Source of the DNA: Halosimplex amylolyticum
GTDB taxonomy: Archaea; Halobacteriota; Halobacteria; Halobacteriales; Haloarculaceae
NCBI RefSeq assembly: GCF_051414035.1
Contig: NZ_JBLKNW010000006.1
Span: 186,001 to 250,000 of the forward strand
Direction of reading: 5' to 3'
DNA: 64,000 bases
The position numbers and the translations under genes are program-made. Under the pieces are notes generated by a model that was not told the origin of the DNA, ran no database searches, and was given only the letters and a program-made list of their open reading frames with translations. Below, piece after piece: positions 42,690 to 51,889 of this stretch (positions are counted from its first letter, which is position 1; every line of letters starts with the position of its first letter).

Positions 42690-43781
42690 ATGGATCACAG
42701 AGACGCCGTTCGCGAGCGACTCGACGCACTGCTCGCCGACCGCGACCTCGAGGCGGTCTGGTTCGCGCGACCGAACTCCTTCACCTGGGCGACCGGTGGG
42801 AACAACGTCGTCGCGCGCGAGGCCGACCTCGGCGTCGCCGCCGCCGGCTACGACGGCGAGGAGTTCACCGTCGTCACGGACAACATCGAGGCCCCGCGGC
42901 TGGCCGACGAGGAACTGCCCGACGACGTCACCGTCGCGCAGGCCGACTGGTTCGAGGCCGACCTCGACGAGGCGGTCGCCGACGTGAGCCCGACGCCCGC
43001 CGCGGCCGACTTCGACGTGCCCGGGTTCGAGGACGTCGACCCGACGCCGCTCCGCCAGCCGATGACCGAGCAGGATATCGACAACTACCGGTCGCTCGGC
43101 GAAGAGGCGGCCGAGGTCCTCGAAGCCGTCGTCCGCGAGGCCAGCAGCGACGACGAGGAACGCGAGGTCGGCGGTCGGCTGCGCGACCGGCTGTTCGCCC
43201 GCGGCATCGAGTCGCCGGTCGTCCTCGTCGGGAGCGGCGAGCGCTGCCAGCAGTACCGCCACTACACGACCGGCGACGCCGAACTCGGCGAGTACGCGCT
43301 CGCTTCCATCACTGCCGTCCGCGACGGCCTCCACGCGAGCGTCACACGGTGTATCGCCTTCGACGCGCCGGCGTGGCTCGACGACCGCACCGAGGCCGCC
43401 ATGCGCGTCGAGGCCAGTGCGCTCGCGGCAACCCAGCGTGTCGGGCGGGACGGTGGGACGGCCAGCGACGTCTTCGCCGCGATCCAGGACGCCTACGCCG
43501 AGGAAGGCTACGAGGGTGAGTGGCGCAACCACCACCAGGGCGGCGCCGCGGGCTACGCCGGCCGCGAGTGGTTCGCGACGCCCGACGCCGACGACCCCGT
43601 GCACCTGCCGATGGCGTACGCCTGGAACCCGACCGTCCAGGGGGCCAAGAGCGAGGACACGCATCTGGTCACCGAGGGCGGGATCGAGTTGCTGACCGGG
43701 ACCGGCGACTGGCCGACGGAGACGGTCGAGCCCGTCGGCGACGGCCCCGCGATCGAGCGCCACGCCGTCCTGCACCGCTGA
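42690..43781 (+). CDS. M24 (pita-bread fold) peptidase-family protein without clear metal ligands
   Basis: The 363-residue protein has an N-terminal creatinase-like domain (about 1-130) and a C-terminal M24 domain. The latter shows EWRNHHQGGAAGYAGREWF, corresponding to the family's substrate-binding His region. The two aspartates normally at DxG and SDxTRT appear as ITAV and ASVTR, and a late metal-binding Glu is not obvious. It may be a non-metal relative like creatinase, or not a peptidase at all. The start MDHRDAVRERLDALL at 42690 is preferred. Confidence 0.78.
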   Translation: MDHRDAVRERLDALLADRDLEAVWFARPNSFTWATGGNNVVAREADLGVAAAGYDGEEFTVVTDNIEAPRLADEELPDDVTVAQADWFEADLDEAVADVSPTPAAADFDVPGFEDVDPTPLRQPMTEQDIDNYRSLGEEAAEVLEAVVREASSDDEEREVGGRLRDRLFARGIESPVVLVGSGERCQQYRHYTTGDAELGEYALASITAVRDGLHASVTRCIAFDAPAWLDDRTEAAMRVEASALAATQRVGRDGGTASDVFAAIQDAYAEEGYEGEWRNHHQGGAAGYAGREWFATPDADDPVHLPMAYAWNPTVQGAKSEDTHLVTEGGIELLTGTGDWPTETVEPVGDGPAIERHAVLHR

Positions 43782-43895
43782 CCGGCGCGGGCCGGACCGG
43801 ACAGTCGACGCTTCTCGCTCCCGTTCGTCGCATCTCTCCCGTAGCCACTGCTCTCGACGGTCGCGTCGTCGAAAAACAGACCCACGTTCGAACGC

Positions 43896-44066
43896 TCAGT
43901 CGTCGTCGGCGACAGCCGCAGCGTCCGCCCCAGCCGAGGCCGTCACTCGGTATGCCGGTTTGCGAACGATCTCCGTCCGGTGACAGCGAGCGCAGACGTA
44001 CTCCGTCAGCTTCGTCGTCTCGTCGTTGCGGCTCATGCGCTCGCCGCAGTTCGAACACTGGGGCAT
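43896..44066 (-). CDS. Small zinc-ribbon protein
   Basis: The 56-residue protein starts MPQCSNCGERMSRNDETTK and has two CxxC pairs (CSNC; CARC) 22 residues apart, a typical zinc ribbon, then a basic stretch and an acidic Ala-rich tail. Such small zinc fingers are numerous in haloarchaea; the partner is unknown. A minus-strand TATA (TATTTATAG at 44091-44099) gives a leaderless start at 44066. Confidence 0.85.
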   Translation of the reverse strand: MPQCSNCGERMSRNDETTKLTEYVCARCHRTEIVRKPAYRVTASAGADAAAVADDD

Positions 44067-44180
44067 TATATTCCTATTATGGTGGGGCACACTATAAATA
44101 GTTACGTTCCCGGTTCTCGACTTCGAGGGACATGGCAGTAGCGGGTCGCTGTATCGGAGAAATCGGGATTTGGGGCGTCG

Positions 44181-45530
44181 TCAGCTGGTGCCGCTGGAGA
44201 CCGGCGTCTGGTCGTCGGTGCTGTCGAGGCGGCGAAGTCGGGCCTCGACCGCGTCGCAGTGGTCTTGCACGTCGTCGTGCGTCTCGGGGACCAGTTCGCG
44301 GGCGACGGAGACGGTGTCGACCAGCGCGTCGTAGGCGTCGCGGTAGTGGGACTCGGCCCGTGCGTGACGGCCCGCATCGCGGTCCTCGTCGCCGCGGCGG
44401 ACGCACTCGGACGCGTAGCGGCGCCGCGTCTCGACGAGTTCCCGGGCGACCGCGTCGACGGCGCGGCGGATCGCCTCGGGGTCGCCCTGGAATCGCCGGG
44501 CCGAGCGCCCCCAGTCGAGCTCCAGCGCGGTCCGGTAGCGGTCGAGCGCGAAGGCCAGTTCGTCTCCGCGTTCGACCAGGTCGTCCGTCTCCCGCGCGCG
44601 TTCGTGTGCGTCTTCGGCGCGTTCGACCGGCGCTCGCTCCAGCGCCGCGACGTTGCGCTCGACCCTGTCGAGTTTCGTCCGGAGGCGCTCGGCGACGTCG
44701 GCGTCGCCGGCGTTCGCCGCGAGCGCCTCCTCGTAGTCGTCGTGGGCGGCGCCGTAGGCGTCGTGGGCCTGCGCGTACTCGCCCTCGCGCCAGTGCGATT
44801 CGGCCAGATCGATGGAGTGAGCCGCCCGTCCTTCGAGCGTCCGGAGTCGTGCGCCCTCGATCCGTTCCTCGACGCGTTCGATACGCCTGGCCACCGCCGC
44901 GACGCCGTCCTCGGAGAGTTCACGTTCGCTCCGGCGGGCGGCGTCCGTCTCGCCCATCGCGTCGCGGACGGCGGCCATCGCCTCGTCGTACATGCGCGAT
45001 TCGGTGAGCCGGTCGGCTTCCACGACGGCGTCGCGGGCGTCGTCCAGGTGCTCCTCGACGGCGATCCAGCGGAGCGACGCGGCGTCGAGGTACTCGACCA
45101 TCGGCGTCAGGTCCCCCCGGCACGGGAAGTACCACTGCTCGTCCGCCGCCGTCGTGACGACGAACTCGCTCGCGAGGACGCCGTCGCTGTGTTCGACGAC
45201 TTCCACGTCGGTCAGCGGCACGCTGACCGACCAGTCGCCGTCGTCCGTATCACCGACGACAATCAGCAGCCTCGCGTCCGTCGCGAGCGCGAACGCGCGG
45301 TAGCCGTCACCGGGCGCGATGCGCTCGGTCTCCCCCGACCCGACCGCACTCCGGCCGACACCCTTCTTGGCGTTCGATCGGAGAATGACCGGCTCTTCCC
45401 CCGAACCGAGGTACGCCGCGAGCGGGTCGGTCCGCAGGTACCCGTCCGAAAGTATCCCCCCACGCCCCGTCCCCTCGAGCGCCGAGCGATCGACGCCCCC
45501 TGGATTATACGAGTTGATAATCGGGGCCAT
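44181..45530 (-). CDS. PH-domain-like protein with long helical repeat region
   Basis: The 449-residue protein has an N-terminal beta-rich part (about 35-165, PVILRSNAKKGVGRSAVG; YRAFALATDARLLIVVGD) of the archaeal PH-like type. A helical region follows (about 170-440), with TPR-like repeats such as SHWREGEYAQAHDAYGAAHDDYEEAL and SHYRDAYDALVDTV. It has no membrane segment. A scaffold or membrane-associated sensing role is possible but unproven. It stands alone. Confidence 0.75.
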   Translation of the reverse strand: MAPIINSYNPGGVDRSALEGTGRGGILSDGYLRTDPLAAYLGSGEEPVILRSNAKKGVGRSAVGSGETERIAPGDGYRAFALATDARLLIVVGDTDDGDWSVSVPLTDVEVVEHSDGVLASEFVVTTAADEQWYFPCRGDLTPMVEYLDAASLRWIAVEEHLDDARDAVVEADRLTESRMYDEAMAAVRDAMGETDAARRSERELSEDGVAAVARRIERVEERIEGARLRTLEGRAAHSIDLAESHWREGEYAQAHDAYGAAHDDYEEALAANAGDADVAERLRTKLDRVERNVAALERAPVERAEDAHERARETDDLVERGDELAFALDRYRTALELDWGRSARRFQGDPEAIRRAVDAVARELVETRRRYASECVRRGDEDRDAGRHARAESHYRDAYDALVDTVSVARELVPETHDDVQDHCDAVEARLRRLDSTDDQTPVSSGTS

Positions 45531-45700
45531 ACTGATCCGTATGCCACCGGGGGTAATGAGTGACTAGGTTCGTCCAACGCGTCAACTCCGGAGCTGCCGT
45601 GCGACGGCGGTGCCAGAGCCGGAGGGTGTCAGCGACCAGACGGCCGGCAGACGGGCGTCTGACGGTGATTTACAAGCCAAGTCACGAAACGAGGCGACGG

Positions 45701-45877
45701 ATGGCTCGATTCACGATAGACATGCCTGCCGATCTGGTGGGCGAGGCGAGCGGGCACAGCGACCGACCGGACGGGGCTGACCGACGACACGACGGGGCGG
45801 AGACGCACGAACGAAGCGACCTCGACGCCGCGACGCACGGGTTCGTATCGTGGGTCGAGTGCTGGGCCAGGGCGTGA
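45701..45877 (+). CDS. Possible small acidic protein (58 aa)
   Basis: The ORF starts MARFTIDMPADLVGEASG, followed by an Asp/His/Arg-rich middle and THGFVSWVECWARA. A TATA-like TTTACAAG lies about 30 nt before the ATG, the usual leaderless spacing. The beginning resembles ribbon-helix-helix openings (RFTIDMP), but the rest does not form that fold. Convergent with the actin-like gene. It may be real. Confidence 0.45.
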   Translation: MARFTIDMPADLVGEASGHSDRPDGADRRHDGAETHERSDLDAATHGFVSWVECWARA

Positions 45878-45889
45878 GCAGCGGCCGGC

Positions 45890-46924
45890 TCAGAGCGAGT
45901 CGACCAGACGGCCGGCGATGCGCTGGGCGCCGAGCGACGGCGAGATGTCGGGCCGCCCAGCGGCGACGGCCTCGACCTCCCGGTCGAGTTCGTCGCTGAC
46001 GCGGCGCTCGAACTCCTCGACGATACCCGGGATGCAGGCCATGCCGCCCGTGAGGACGATGCGGTTGTCGAGCGCGAGCTGGTAGACCTTCATGTAGTCG
46101 TTGGCGAGTTCCGGCAGGAAGGTGTTGCAGAACTCCTCGACCGCGTCGTCCAGGTACTCGTTGCAGGCGTCCATGACGCTGCGCTCGATGGTGAACTCGT
46201 GGGAGCCGCCGCCGGGCTGCTGGATGATGTCGGTGAACGACTCGAAGTCGTCGAAGTCTGCGTGTTCTTCCTTGTACTCCCGCGCGGTCTGCGTGTCGAT
46301 GTTGACCCGACCCTGGGTCTCCTCCTCGACGTAGTTGGCGATCATCCGGTCGACCTCGTTGCCGGTGACCGCACCGGTCGTGAACGGTGCGAGCTGTTCG
46401 CCCCGGCGATAGCCGGACGCTTCGAGGTTCGTCGACCCCATGTTGACCGCGACGAATATCTCCTCGATGGCCTCCAGGTCGTCGCCGCGAGCCGGGATGG
46501 CACCGCAGAGCGACTCGGGATAGCTCTCGACCAGCGCCTGCCCGATCGACGACTCCTCGATCACTTCTTCGAGGTTCGCCAGCCCCTCGGGGTTGTCGAT
46601 GGTCGGGATGGCGTAGACGACGCCGCTGTTCTCGGGGACGTCGTTGGCGTCGATCACTTCCTCGAAGAACGTCTTCGTCAGCTCGGCCCGGTCCTCGTCT
46701 TCGGGGAGCCCCGAGCGGAGCATGAACTGGACTTCGTCGGGATACTCGCGGGCGGCCTCCTCGCCGTAGAGGACCCGTTCCTCGCCCGTCAGTGCGTCCT
46801 CGTAGGTCGCCAGACAGGTCAGCGTCCGGATAGTCTGTATCTCGCCGTCGTCGTCGGGGTAGGCCAGGACCGTTCGGGTGCTACCGAGCTTCACGCCGAT
46901 CGGAACCGGCTCGTCGTCGCTCAT
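45890..46924 (-). CDS. Actin-superfamily ATPase, salactin-like
   Basis: The 344-residue protein has the ASKHA fold pattern: an N-terminal phosphate loop GVKLGSTRTVLAYPD, a second glycine loop AVNMGSTNLEASGYRRG, and the adenosine loop VLTGGMACIPGIVEEF. It resembles the haloarchaeal actin homologue salactin, which forms dynamic filaments; MreB- or Hsp70-type function is less likely given the size and the missing substrate domain. A minus-strand CATTTATCC about 29 nt upstream suggests a leaderless mRNA. Confidence 0.75.
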   Translation of the reverse strand: MSDDEPVPIGVKLGSTRTVLAYPDDDGEIQTIRTLTCLATYEDALTGEERVLYGEEAAREYPDEVQFMLRSGLPEDEDRAELTKTFFEEVIDANDVPENSGVVYAIPTIDNPEGLANLEEVIEESSIGQALVESYPESLCGAIPARGDDLEAIEEIFVAVNMGSTNLEASGYRRGEQLAPFTTGAVTGNEVDRMIANYVEEETQGRVNIDTQTAREYKEEHADFDDFESFTDIIQQPGGGSHEFTIERSVMDACNEYLDDAVEEFCNTFLPELANDYMKVYQLALDNRIVLTGGMACIPGIVEEFERRVSDELDREVEAVAAGRPDISPSLGAQRIAGRLVDSL

Positions 46925-46994
46925 GTCCCGGGATTTAGCGTCTCCCCGGATAAATGTACCCCGTGCATTATCGTTTCTGCGAACGTCCGAACTT

Positions 46995-47026
46995 CCGGAA
47001 ATTACGCCGATCGGGCCCGGAAATTA
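46995..47026. promoter_or_regulatory. Paired direct repeats (CCGGAAATTA) 22 bp apart
   Basis: CCGGAAATTA occurs at 46995-47004 and 47017-47026; both are followed by (C)GCCGA. The 22-bp spacing is two helical turns, so both sites face the same side of DNA, as for a dimeric or tandem regulator. They lie between divergent salactin-like and exporter/TrmB-like genes, making the downstream regulator a candidate binder. Confidence 0.45.
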
Positions 47027-47138
47027 GCCGACACGGCGCCCGTCAGAAGTATCCCGTTCGCCGCCGGCGGAGGCACCGATCGGTTCCGGCATCGTTAAGG
47101 GAACTCGTTAGTAGGATTCTAACAACAGAGTTGTCGTG

Positions 47139-47180
47139 ATGAGAGAACACAGTACGTCGGTCGGACGGAGGGATCGCTGA
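47139..47180 (+). CDS. Possible 13-codon leader ORF before the exporter
   Basis: MREHSTSVGRRDR ends at TGA 47178-47180, whose last base is the A of the exporter ATG (TGATG). A weak TATA-like TTAGTAG lies about 30 nt upstream. The coupling geometry equals that of the micro-ORF before glmS, but the promoter is less clear. Confidence 0.3.
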   Translation: MREHSTSVGRRDR

Positions 47181-50100
47181 TGGTCGGGATCGGAGACGTC
47201 GCGGACGGCATCGTCGACCACAGGCGCCTGGTGATCGTCACGTTGCTCCTGGTGGTCGGGGCGGTGGGCGTCGGCGCCGCACAGGTCGAGGACTCCTCGT
47301 CGCTCTCGCAGTTCGAGACGAACTCGGCGGAAGCCGAGAAGCTAGACTACGTCGACGCGAACTTCGGGACGGACTCGAACACGACGTCCGTCCAGGTGAT
47401 CGTCAGGGGCGACGACGTGCTCACGCGCGAGGCGTTGCTGGAGCAGTTGCGGTTCGAGCGATCGCTACTCGAAGACCGGTCCGTCAACGAGACGCTCTCG
47501 GACGACCAGCCTCCGGCCGGCGTCGCCAACGTGGTCGCGACGGCCGCGATCCGCGAGGATCAGGCGGCCAATTTGACCGAACGGGGACGCGCGTTGCGAG
47601 CCGAGCAGCGGCGACTCAACGAGACCGGGGCCCGACTGAGCGACGCGCTCAACCGGACGCGCGGACTCCAGCAGGAGTACGTCGAACTCAACCGCTCGCA
47701 CGCTCGCGGCGAAGTCGACGACGCGACCTACCGCCAGCGGTCGACCGCCATCGAGCGAAACCTCACGGCCACCCGCGAGCGGGCGACGGCGGAACTGTCG
47801 GCCAACCAGACCGCGACGTTCGCGGAGTTGACCTCCCAGGCGCGGACGCTCCAGACGCGACAGGCGTCGCTGAACGCCTCGTACGCGCGCGGCGAGATCA
47901 ACGAGTCGACCTACCGCGAGCGCGCCGGCGAGATAGGGCAACGGTTCGGGCAGGTGTACGCCGGCATCGAGCGGGTGCTGGCTCCCGACGCTCGCGCCCT
48001 GCGGGAACGGGCCGCGGCGCTGGAACGCGACCAGGAGCGGCTCCAGCAGCGGGTCGAGAACGGTTCGATGCCGCCGCTGTCCGTCCAGATCGACCGGATC
48101 GAGTCGATGAACGAGTCCGCGACCGAGTCCACGGTCGGACGCGTTCTCGACCGGGACGGCGACGGGCAGGCGTTCGCGCTGATGCCGACCGGCTACGAGC
48201 CGGGGTCGACCTCGGCGAACGCGACGATGATCGTCGTCACGCAGACCGCGGAGTCTGCGGTCTCGCAGGGCGCGGCCAGCGAGCGCCTCCAGACCTCCCA
48301 GACCGCGATCCAGCGACTCGCCCGGCAGGAACTCGGTGACGAGTCGATGGTGTTCGGCGCGGGCATCATCGCCGACGAGACGAACCGGTCGATGGAGGAC
48401 AGCCTCACCGTCGTCGGACCCTTCGCGGCCATCTTCGTCCTCGTCGTGCTCACGTTCGCGTATCGCGACCTGCTCGACATCGTCCTCGGCGTCGTCGGGC
48501 TGGCACTCACCCTGCTGGTCACGTTCGGCTACATGGGGTGGATGGACATCGCCTTCAACCAGCTGTTCGTCGCGATCCCGGTCCTGTTGATCGGGCTCTC
48601 CATCGACTACGCCATCCACGTGTTCATGCGGCACAGAGAGGAGCGTGGAACTGGCCCCGTCGACGGCGACGACGAGGATCGTTCCGCCGCCGGCGCGATG
48701 CGAACCGCGCTCGCGGGCGTCGGCACGGCGCTGGTGCTCGTGACCGCGACGACAGTCATCGGCTTCCTCTCGAACCTCACCAGCCCGGTGGGGCCGATCC
48801 GCGAGTTCGGCGTGGTGAGCGCCGTCGGCATCGCCGCCGCGCTGGTGGTCTTCGGCGCGCTGATCCCGGCGCTCAAGGTCGAGGGCGACGCGCTGCTGGA
48901 GCGGTTCGGCTTCGACCGGCGCAAACGGGCGTTCGGGACCGGCGGCGGCGCGTTCAGTCGCGTCCTCTCGGTCGGCGCGAACGCGGCCGATCGGGCGCCG
49001 TGGGCGGTCATCGTCCTCACGCTCCTGATCAGCGCGGGCGGCGCCTACGGCGCCACGCAGGTCGACACCTCCTTCCAGCAGAAGGACTTCATCGCCGAGG
49101 AGCCACCCGAGTGGATGGACAACCTGCCCGAGGGGATGCAGCCGGGCGAGTACTCGATGCGGGCGACCTTCGAGTACGTCAACGACAACTTCCTCCGCGA
49201 GGACTCGACCGCCGAGTTCCTCTTCGAGGGCGACGTCGCGACCGCCGACGCCCTCCAGCGGGTGAACCGGACCGGCGAGCTGGCCGCAGACAAACCGGTG
49301 ACCGTCAGGCTCTCGAACGGCGAAGCGGACGTGCGGAGCCCGCTCACCGTGATGCGATCGGTCGCGGCGACCAACGAGACGTTCAACGCCACGTTCGCGG
49401 CGGCCGACACGGACGGCGACGGCGTCCCCGACCGGAACGTCGAGGGCGTCTACGACGCGCTGTTCGACGCGGCGCCAGGGGAAGCCGGGCAGGTCGTCCA
49501 CCGCGAGGGCGACGACTACCGCGCGCTCCGGCTGACCGTCTCGCTGGACGGCGGCGCCTCCGGGTCGGCGGTCACCGACCAGATGGACGCCGTCGAGTCG
49601 GTCGTCTCCGGCGGCGACGTGACCGTCACTGCGACCGGACGCCCGATCGTCGACAAGATCATCCAGGACGACCTGCTACAGACCGTCGTCGAGAGCCTGA
49701 TCATCACGCTCGTCGTCTCCTTCGTCTTCCTGATGGTCGTCTACCGGGTCGCCGAGGGCAGCGCGACGCTCGGCCTCGTGACCCTGCTGCCGGTCGTGTT
49801 CAACGTCTCGTGGATCCTCGGCACGATGTACCTGCTCGACGTCCCGTTCAACCTCCTGACGGGGATGATCACGAGCCTGACCATCGGGCTCGGCGTCGCC
49901 TACAGCATCCACGTCAGCGAGCGGTTCAGCCTGGAACTCGACCGGCAGGCGAGCGCCAGCGACGCGATGCACACCGCCGTCACCGGGACCGGTGGCGCCC
50001 TGCTGGGGAGCGCGGCGACGACCGTCGGCGGGTTCGGCGTCCTCGTGTTCGCCATCCTTCCCCCGCTCCAGCAGTTCGGGTTCATCACGGGACTCACCAT

Positions 50101-51040
50101 CGTCTACGCCTTCCTCGCGAGCGTGTTCGTCCTCCCGAGTATGCTGGCGGTCTGGACACGCCACGTCGGTCCGGCCGACGCGCTCGAACCGGACGACTCG
50201 TTCGACGACGGCTCCGGTGCGGATGCGATCGCCGACGACGGATCGGCCGGCCCGTCCGACGGGGACGCACCGGTCGGTACCGATAGCTCCGCGGACGGTG
50301 ACGGCTCGACCGTCGCCGCCGGTGCCGCGGCCGTTCCCGCGGCGAGCGCCCGGACGAACGGCGACGCGACGCCGTTCGCGACGCGCTCGCTTCGCCCGGA
50401 GCGGATCCGACCCGGGGGGACCTCACACGTGACGGTCACGCTCCCGTCGGCCTCCGGTCGGGTCGTGCTCCGGGAGGCCCCTTCGGTCGGGACCGTCGAA
50501 CTCGGCGACGTCACTCCGGATCCGATCGAGCGGATCGCCGCCGACGGCCGCGTGTACGTCCTCTGGGAGTTCGACGGCGAGACGGAGGCACGAGTGGAAT
50601 ACACCCTCACGGTTCCCGATGGAGTCGCCGACGGCGAGACGGTGACTTTCGACGGCGAGTTGCTCACGCCGGACCACGTCGTGCCCGTGGCCGGACCCGA
50701 CGCGGCCCCGGTCACCACCGACGTGGTCGGGAGCATCCTCGCAGGCGACCGCGTGACCGACCGCGACCTCGCGGACGCGGGCGGCCACCTCGCCGCCGGC
50801 GACGTCTCCGTCCCGGCGTTCGAACGGGTCTGTCACGCCTGGCTCGACGAACGCGCCAGCGACGGCGACGCCGCCGCAGTCGACGGCGACCGCCCGGACG
50901 GACGGGCGCGGTCGAATGGACAGGACCGCTCTGACGGCGAAACGCCGTCGAACGACGGGCAGCCGTCGGACGGACGGGGGCCGGAGACCGGTCAGACCCC
51001 GCCCGACGGCCGAGCGAGCGGCGAGGAGGACGATCGATGA
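47180..51040 (+). CDS. RND/MMPL-family exporter with cytoplasmic C-terminal extension
   Basis: The 1286-residue protein has an N-terminal helix and a first large extracellular loop (about 40-400, with helical coiled-coil-like stretches rich in Asn-Thr sequons). Six helices follow (about 405-610, including GLSIDYAIHVFMRHREERG), then a second loop and a second six-helix set (GLGVAYSIHVSERFSLELD). Two DY/AYxIHV motifs mark the SSD/RND symmetry. The last 270 residues are unusual: a beta domain (VTVTLPSASGRVVLREAP) and an acidic disordered tail. Lipids, hydrophobic compounds or polymers are possible cargoes. The stop overlaps the regulator gene by 4 nt. Confidence 0.9.
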   Translation: MVGIGDVADGIVDHRRLVIVTLLLVVGAVGVGAAQVEDSSSLSQFETNSAEAEKLDYVDANFGTDSNTTSVQVIVRGDDVLTREALLEQLRFERSLLEDRSVNETLSDDQPPAGVANVVATAAIREDQAANLTERGRALRAEQRRLNETGARLSDALNRTRGLQQEYVELNRSHARGEVDDATYRQRSTAIERNLTATRERATAELSANQTATFAELTSQARTLQTRQASLNASYARGEINESTYRERAGEIGQRFGQVYAGIERVLAPDARALRERAAALERDQERLQQRVENGSMPPLSVQIDRIESMNESATESTVGRVLDRDGDGQAFALMPTGYEPGSTSANATMIVVTQTAESAVSQGAASERLQTSQTAIQRLARQELGDESMVFGAGIIADETNRSMEDSLTVVGPFAAIFVLVVLTFAYRDLLDIVLGVVGLALTLLVTFGYMGWMDIAFNQLFVAIPVLLIGLSIDYAIHVFMRHREERGTGPVDGDDEDRSAAGAMRTALAGVGTALVLVTATTVIGFLSNLTSPVGPIREFGVVSAVGIAAALVVFGALIPALKVEGDALLERFGFDRRKRAFGTGGGAFSRVLSVGANAADRAPWAVIVLTLLISAGGAYGATQVDTSFQQKDFIAEEPPEWMDNLPEGMQPGEYSMRATFEYVNDNFLREDSTAEFLFEGDVATADALQRVNRTGELAADKPVTVRLSNGEADVRSPLTVMRSVAATNETFNATFAAADTDGDGVPDRNVEGVYDALFDAAPGEAGQVVHREGDDYRALRLTVSLDGGASGSAVTDQMDAVESVVSGGDVTVTATGRPIVDKIIQDDLLQTVVESLIITLVVSFVFLMVVYRVAEGSATLGLVTLLPVVFNVSWILGTMYLLDVPFNLLTGMITSLTIGLGVAYSIHVSERFSLELDRQASASDAMHTAVTGTGGALLGSAATTVGGFGVLVFAILPPLQQFGFITGLTIVYAFLASVFVLPSMLAVWTRHVGPADALEPDDSFDDGSGADAIADDGSAGPSDGDAPVGTDSSADGDGSTVAAGAAAVPAASARTNGDATPFATRSLRPERIRPGGTSHVTVTLPSASGRVVLREAPSVGTVELGDVTPDPIERIAADGRVYVLWEFDGETEARVEYTLTVPDGVADGETVTFDGELLTPDHVVPVAGPDAAPVTTDVVGSILAGDRVTDRDLADAGGHLAAGDVSVPAFERVCHAWLDERASDGDAAAVDGDRPDGRARSNGQDRSDGETPSNDGQPSDGRGPETGQTPPDGRASGEEDDR

Positions 51041-51819
51041 CCGACGCGGACGAGTCCGCGGCCGTCGAGGCGCTCCAGCGCCTCGGGCTCTCCAAGTACG
51101 AGGCCCAGGTGTTCGTCGCGCTGGAGCGGCTGGGAACCGGCACCGCCCGGGACGTCGACCGGATGACCGACGTGCCCCGCTCGCAGGTGTACGGCGCGGC
51201 CGAGAACCTTGAGGAGCGCGGCCTCGTGGAGGTGCAACAGTCCAACCCGATCCAGTACCGGGCGGTGCCCCTCGACGAGGCCCGCGAGACGCTCACGGAG
51301 CGCTTCGAGCGCGAGCAGGCACGGGCGTTCGACTACCTCGAAACCGCACGCCGGGGCGAGGACTACAAGGACGAACACCAGGAGGGCGTCTGGACGGTCC
51401 ACGGGCAGGACAACGTCTCCGCCCGCGTCCGGCAGATCGTCGCCGACGCGCGCGAACACGTCCTCTACGCCAGCGGCCCGGAACTGGTAGACGACGACGT
51501 CGCGGCCGCGCTCCGGGAGCGGGCGGGGGAGGTCGACGTCTGGGTCTGTAGCCAGTTCAGCGACGACCCGGGGATCACCGAGCAGTTCGCCGACTCGGCG
51601 GTCACGGTCGCGCCGTTCCCCGGCGACCCGACCGCGGACGCGGCCGGTCGGTTGCTCGCGGTCGACGGCGAGACGGTCCTGCTCAGCGTCCTCGGCGGCG
51701 AAGAACTCCCCGGCGTCCGCACGGAGACGGCGATCTGGAGTTCCGACACCGGCATCGCGACGGTGCTCCTCCAGTTGCTCCGGAGTCACTTCGACGACGA
51801 CATCGAAGAGAAACTGTAG
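51037..51819 (+). CDS. TrmB-type regulator coupled to the exporter
   Basis: The 260-residue protein has the winged-helix start ALQRLGLSKYEAQVFVALERLGTG, the recognition helix VPRSQVYGAAENLEERGLV, a coiled-coil linker and a PLD-like C-terminal domain (VLYASGPELVDDDVAAALRE). It overlaps the exporter stop (ATGA). By context it probably senses a ligand and controls the exporter operon, possibly through the paired repeats at 46995. It differs from the TrmB-like protein at 29855. Confidence 0.9.
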   Translation: MTDADESAAVEALQRLGLSKYEAQVFVALERLGTGTARDVDRMTDVPRSQVYGAAENLEERGLVEVQQSNPIQYRAVPLDEARETLTERFEREQARAFDYLETARRGEDYKDEHQEGVWTVHGQDNVSARVRQIVADAREHVLYASGPELVDDDVAAALRERAGEVDVWVCSQFSDDPGITEQFADSAVTVAPFPGDPTADAAGRLLAVDGETVLLSVLGGEELPGVRTETAIWSSDTGIATVLLQLLRSHFDDDIEEKL

Positions 51820-51889
51820 CACCGGTCACCCCCGCGACCGGCGGATATCGAGCGGCTCGACGACCGCGCTCGGCGTCTGTCCCTCGTTC

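Noticed and set aside
47465..49501. 678-codon open frame antisense to the RND exporter
   Set aside because: Composition (Arg, Asp, Val, Gln) is that of a GC-rich mirror frame; the sense frame has clear RND motifs.
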